Shown piece by piece: positions 5,044-5,831 of a stretch of 5,831 bases of DNA; the first letter of the stretch is position 1; each line of letters opens with the position of its first letter. The stretch is from contig CAIOZP010000137.1 of assembly GCA_903862805.1 (NCBI GenBank), positions 1-5,831 on the forward strand, in the 5' to 3' direction. The notes beneath the pieces are model-generated. The model was not told the DNA's origin. It was given only the letters and a program-made list of their open reading frames with translations, and made no database searches. Made by a program: the position numbers and the translations under genes. This stretch comes from an uncultured Fibrobacterota bacterium (GTDB lineage: Bacteria; Fibrobacterota; Chitinivibrionia; Chitinivibrionales; CAIOZP01).

Positions 5044-5831
5044 TTACTGAATATCAATGACTCTTACAATGCTCTTCAAACCGCGTGCATTGTCGCGAGG
5101 TTCCGAGCATCTGTCATAACAAAGTCCGCAATTGATACACCTGGCCTGATCAATACGAATCAGTCCGCCCTTTGAGCTGTCAGCGTAAAGTGCGCCAACA
5201 GGGCATACAGCTTTGTAATTCAGTGACGGCTTATCGTTGGGACCGGAGTTCGCGAAGCAACCAGTAAAGTTGCAACGTCCGCATTTTTGTTGCCAATTAT
5301 CTATGCGGAGGCGATAACGATGATCAGTTGAAGAAGGTTCTGGCGATAAGGAGCCATCCGCGCCAAGCGCCCTTATTCCGATGTAATAGAATCGCCCGCT
5401 TGAGCAATCGCTTATTGCATTGTTTGGACAGACCTTGAAACAAGCCCCACATCCGTTACATTTGGATATATCAATCTGTGCCTTACCGTTGACAATTGCG
5501 ATAGCGTCGCGCGGACAGATGTGATAATCGTTGCGTTCGTTTGGAATCATGTCGGATTCCACCCAGCCCTTGTACGGTTTTCCGTCGACCAGAAGCGAGC
5601 CGTCATTGGTATAAAAGCGACGGTGCGTGGCGGGCGGACGAAATTTTACACATTCTCCACATCCGGTACAGCGGTTCCAGTCGATTGTGGGCCGAAAGGA
5701 AACAAGGGCGGAAATAAGTCCGCCGGTATCGCTCAATACACGGATCTCCGCCCGTGCCGCTGTTGCCCAATTGCCTGAGGTGACAGGATCAGTGGAAACA
5801 CGGGCCTCGTATCCGGACGCACCTGCAACAA
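5044..5831 (-). CDS. Multi-[4Fe-4S] ferredoxin-like protein interleaved with fibronectin-III-like sequence, N-terminus outside window
   Basis: The frame is open to the window edge, so these 261 residues are the C-terminus of a larger protein. Residues are numbered from Val1 at 5829. A TTG at 5736 (residue 32) would truncate the domain and has no support as a start. Residues 5-24 (SGYEARVSTDPVTSGNWATA) match the middle strands of bacterial fibronectin type III domains. FYYIGIRALGADGSLSP (147-163) matches the last strands. Between them lies a 2[4Fe-4S] ferredoxin module: Cys54, 57 and 60 with Cys105 (CPRDAI), then Cys124, 127, 130 and 134 (CPNNAI). A second module follows: Cys183, 186 and 191 with Cys209 (CPVGAL), then Cys231, 234, 237 and 241. 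Sixteen of the 17 cysteines fit four clusters; Cys142 is extra. Position 64, where a fourth ligand would normally fall, is Arg. An electron-transfer role follows from the clusters. The fibronectin-III parts hint at an envelope or extracellular location, which is inference because the N-terminus is not seen. Confidence 0.82.
   Translation of the reverse strand, partial: VAGASGYEARVSTDPVTSGNWATAARAEIRVLSDTGGLISALVSFRPTIDWNRCTGCGECVKFRPPATHRRFYTNDGSLLVDGKPYKGWVESDMIPNERNDYHICPRDAIAIVNGKAQIDISKCNGCGACFKVCPNNAISDCSSGRFYYIGIRALGADGSLSPEPSSTDHRYRLRIDNWQQKCGRCNFTGCFANSGPNDKPSLNYKAVCPVGALYADSSKGGLIRIDQARCINCGLCYDRCSEPRDNARGLKSIVRVIDIQ

Noticed and set aside
5734..5736. TTG as the start codon of the iron-sulfur protein.
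   Set aside because: The frame stays open to the window edge and the residues upstream match a fibronectin-III strand pattern, so coding clearly begins further upstream.

Overview
The window looks like a stretch of a flagellated, Gram-negative (diderm) bacterial chromosome of roughly even base composition. The evidence is one TonB-dependent-receptor-like outer-membrane protein, a second exported protein that looks beta-rich, and a sigma-28 (FliA)-type promoter. The HFP-containing plug style and the 'GYEARVSTDPVTSGNWATA' fibronectin-III style recall the FCB superphylum, for example Fibrobacterota-like lineages. That placement is an impression from sequence style and not a proven assignment.

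Layout, left to right. (1) Positions 1-578, minus strand: the N-terminal 192 residues of a ROK-family sugar kinase, with a TTG start and its C-terminus outside the window. (2) Positions 579-736: a divergent intergenic region with candidate back-to-back promoters and a small inverted repeat. (3) Positions 737-2041, plus strand: an exported, probably outer-membrane protein I cannot name, followed by a strong intrinsic terminator (2064-2099). (4) Positions 2216-2752, plus strand: a very Ser/Thr-rich, acidic, cysteine-free protein with no signal peptide, preceded by a close match to a sigma-28 promoter. (5) Positions 2794-4839, minus strand, convergent with (4): a TonB-dependent-receptor-like protein with a clear plug domain and its own sigma-70-type promoter at 4884-4911. 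(6) Positions 5044-5831, minus strand: the C-terminal 261 residues of a larger iron-sulfur protein with two 2[4Fe-4S] ferredoxin-like modules. Sequence resembling the two halves of a fibronectin type III domain flanks the first module.

These genes do not form one operon. Each has its own regulatory punctuation, and the gene order (minus, plus, plus, minus, minus) suggests five independently transcribed units. The kinase acts in cytoplasmic sugar metabolism. The 737 and 4839 products belong in the envelope. The Ser/Thr-rich protein is probably under flagellar control. The most unusual items are the ferredoxin/fibronectin-III interleaving at the right end and the FliA-type promoter driving an unrecognised low-complexity protein. 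No RNA gene, CRISPR array, insertion sequence or attachment site was seen. No stretch longer than about 205 bases lacks a gene.
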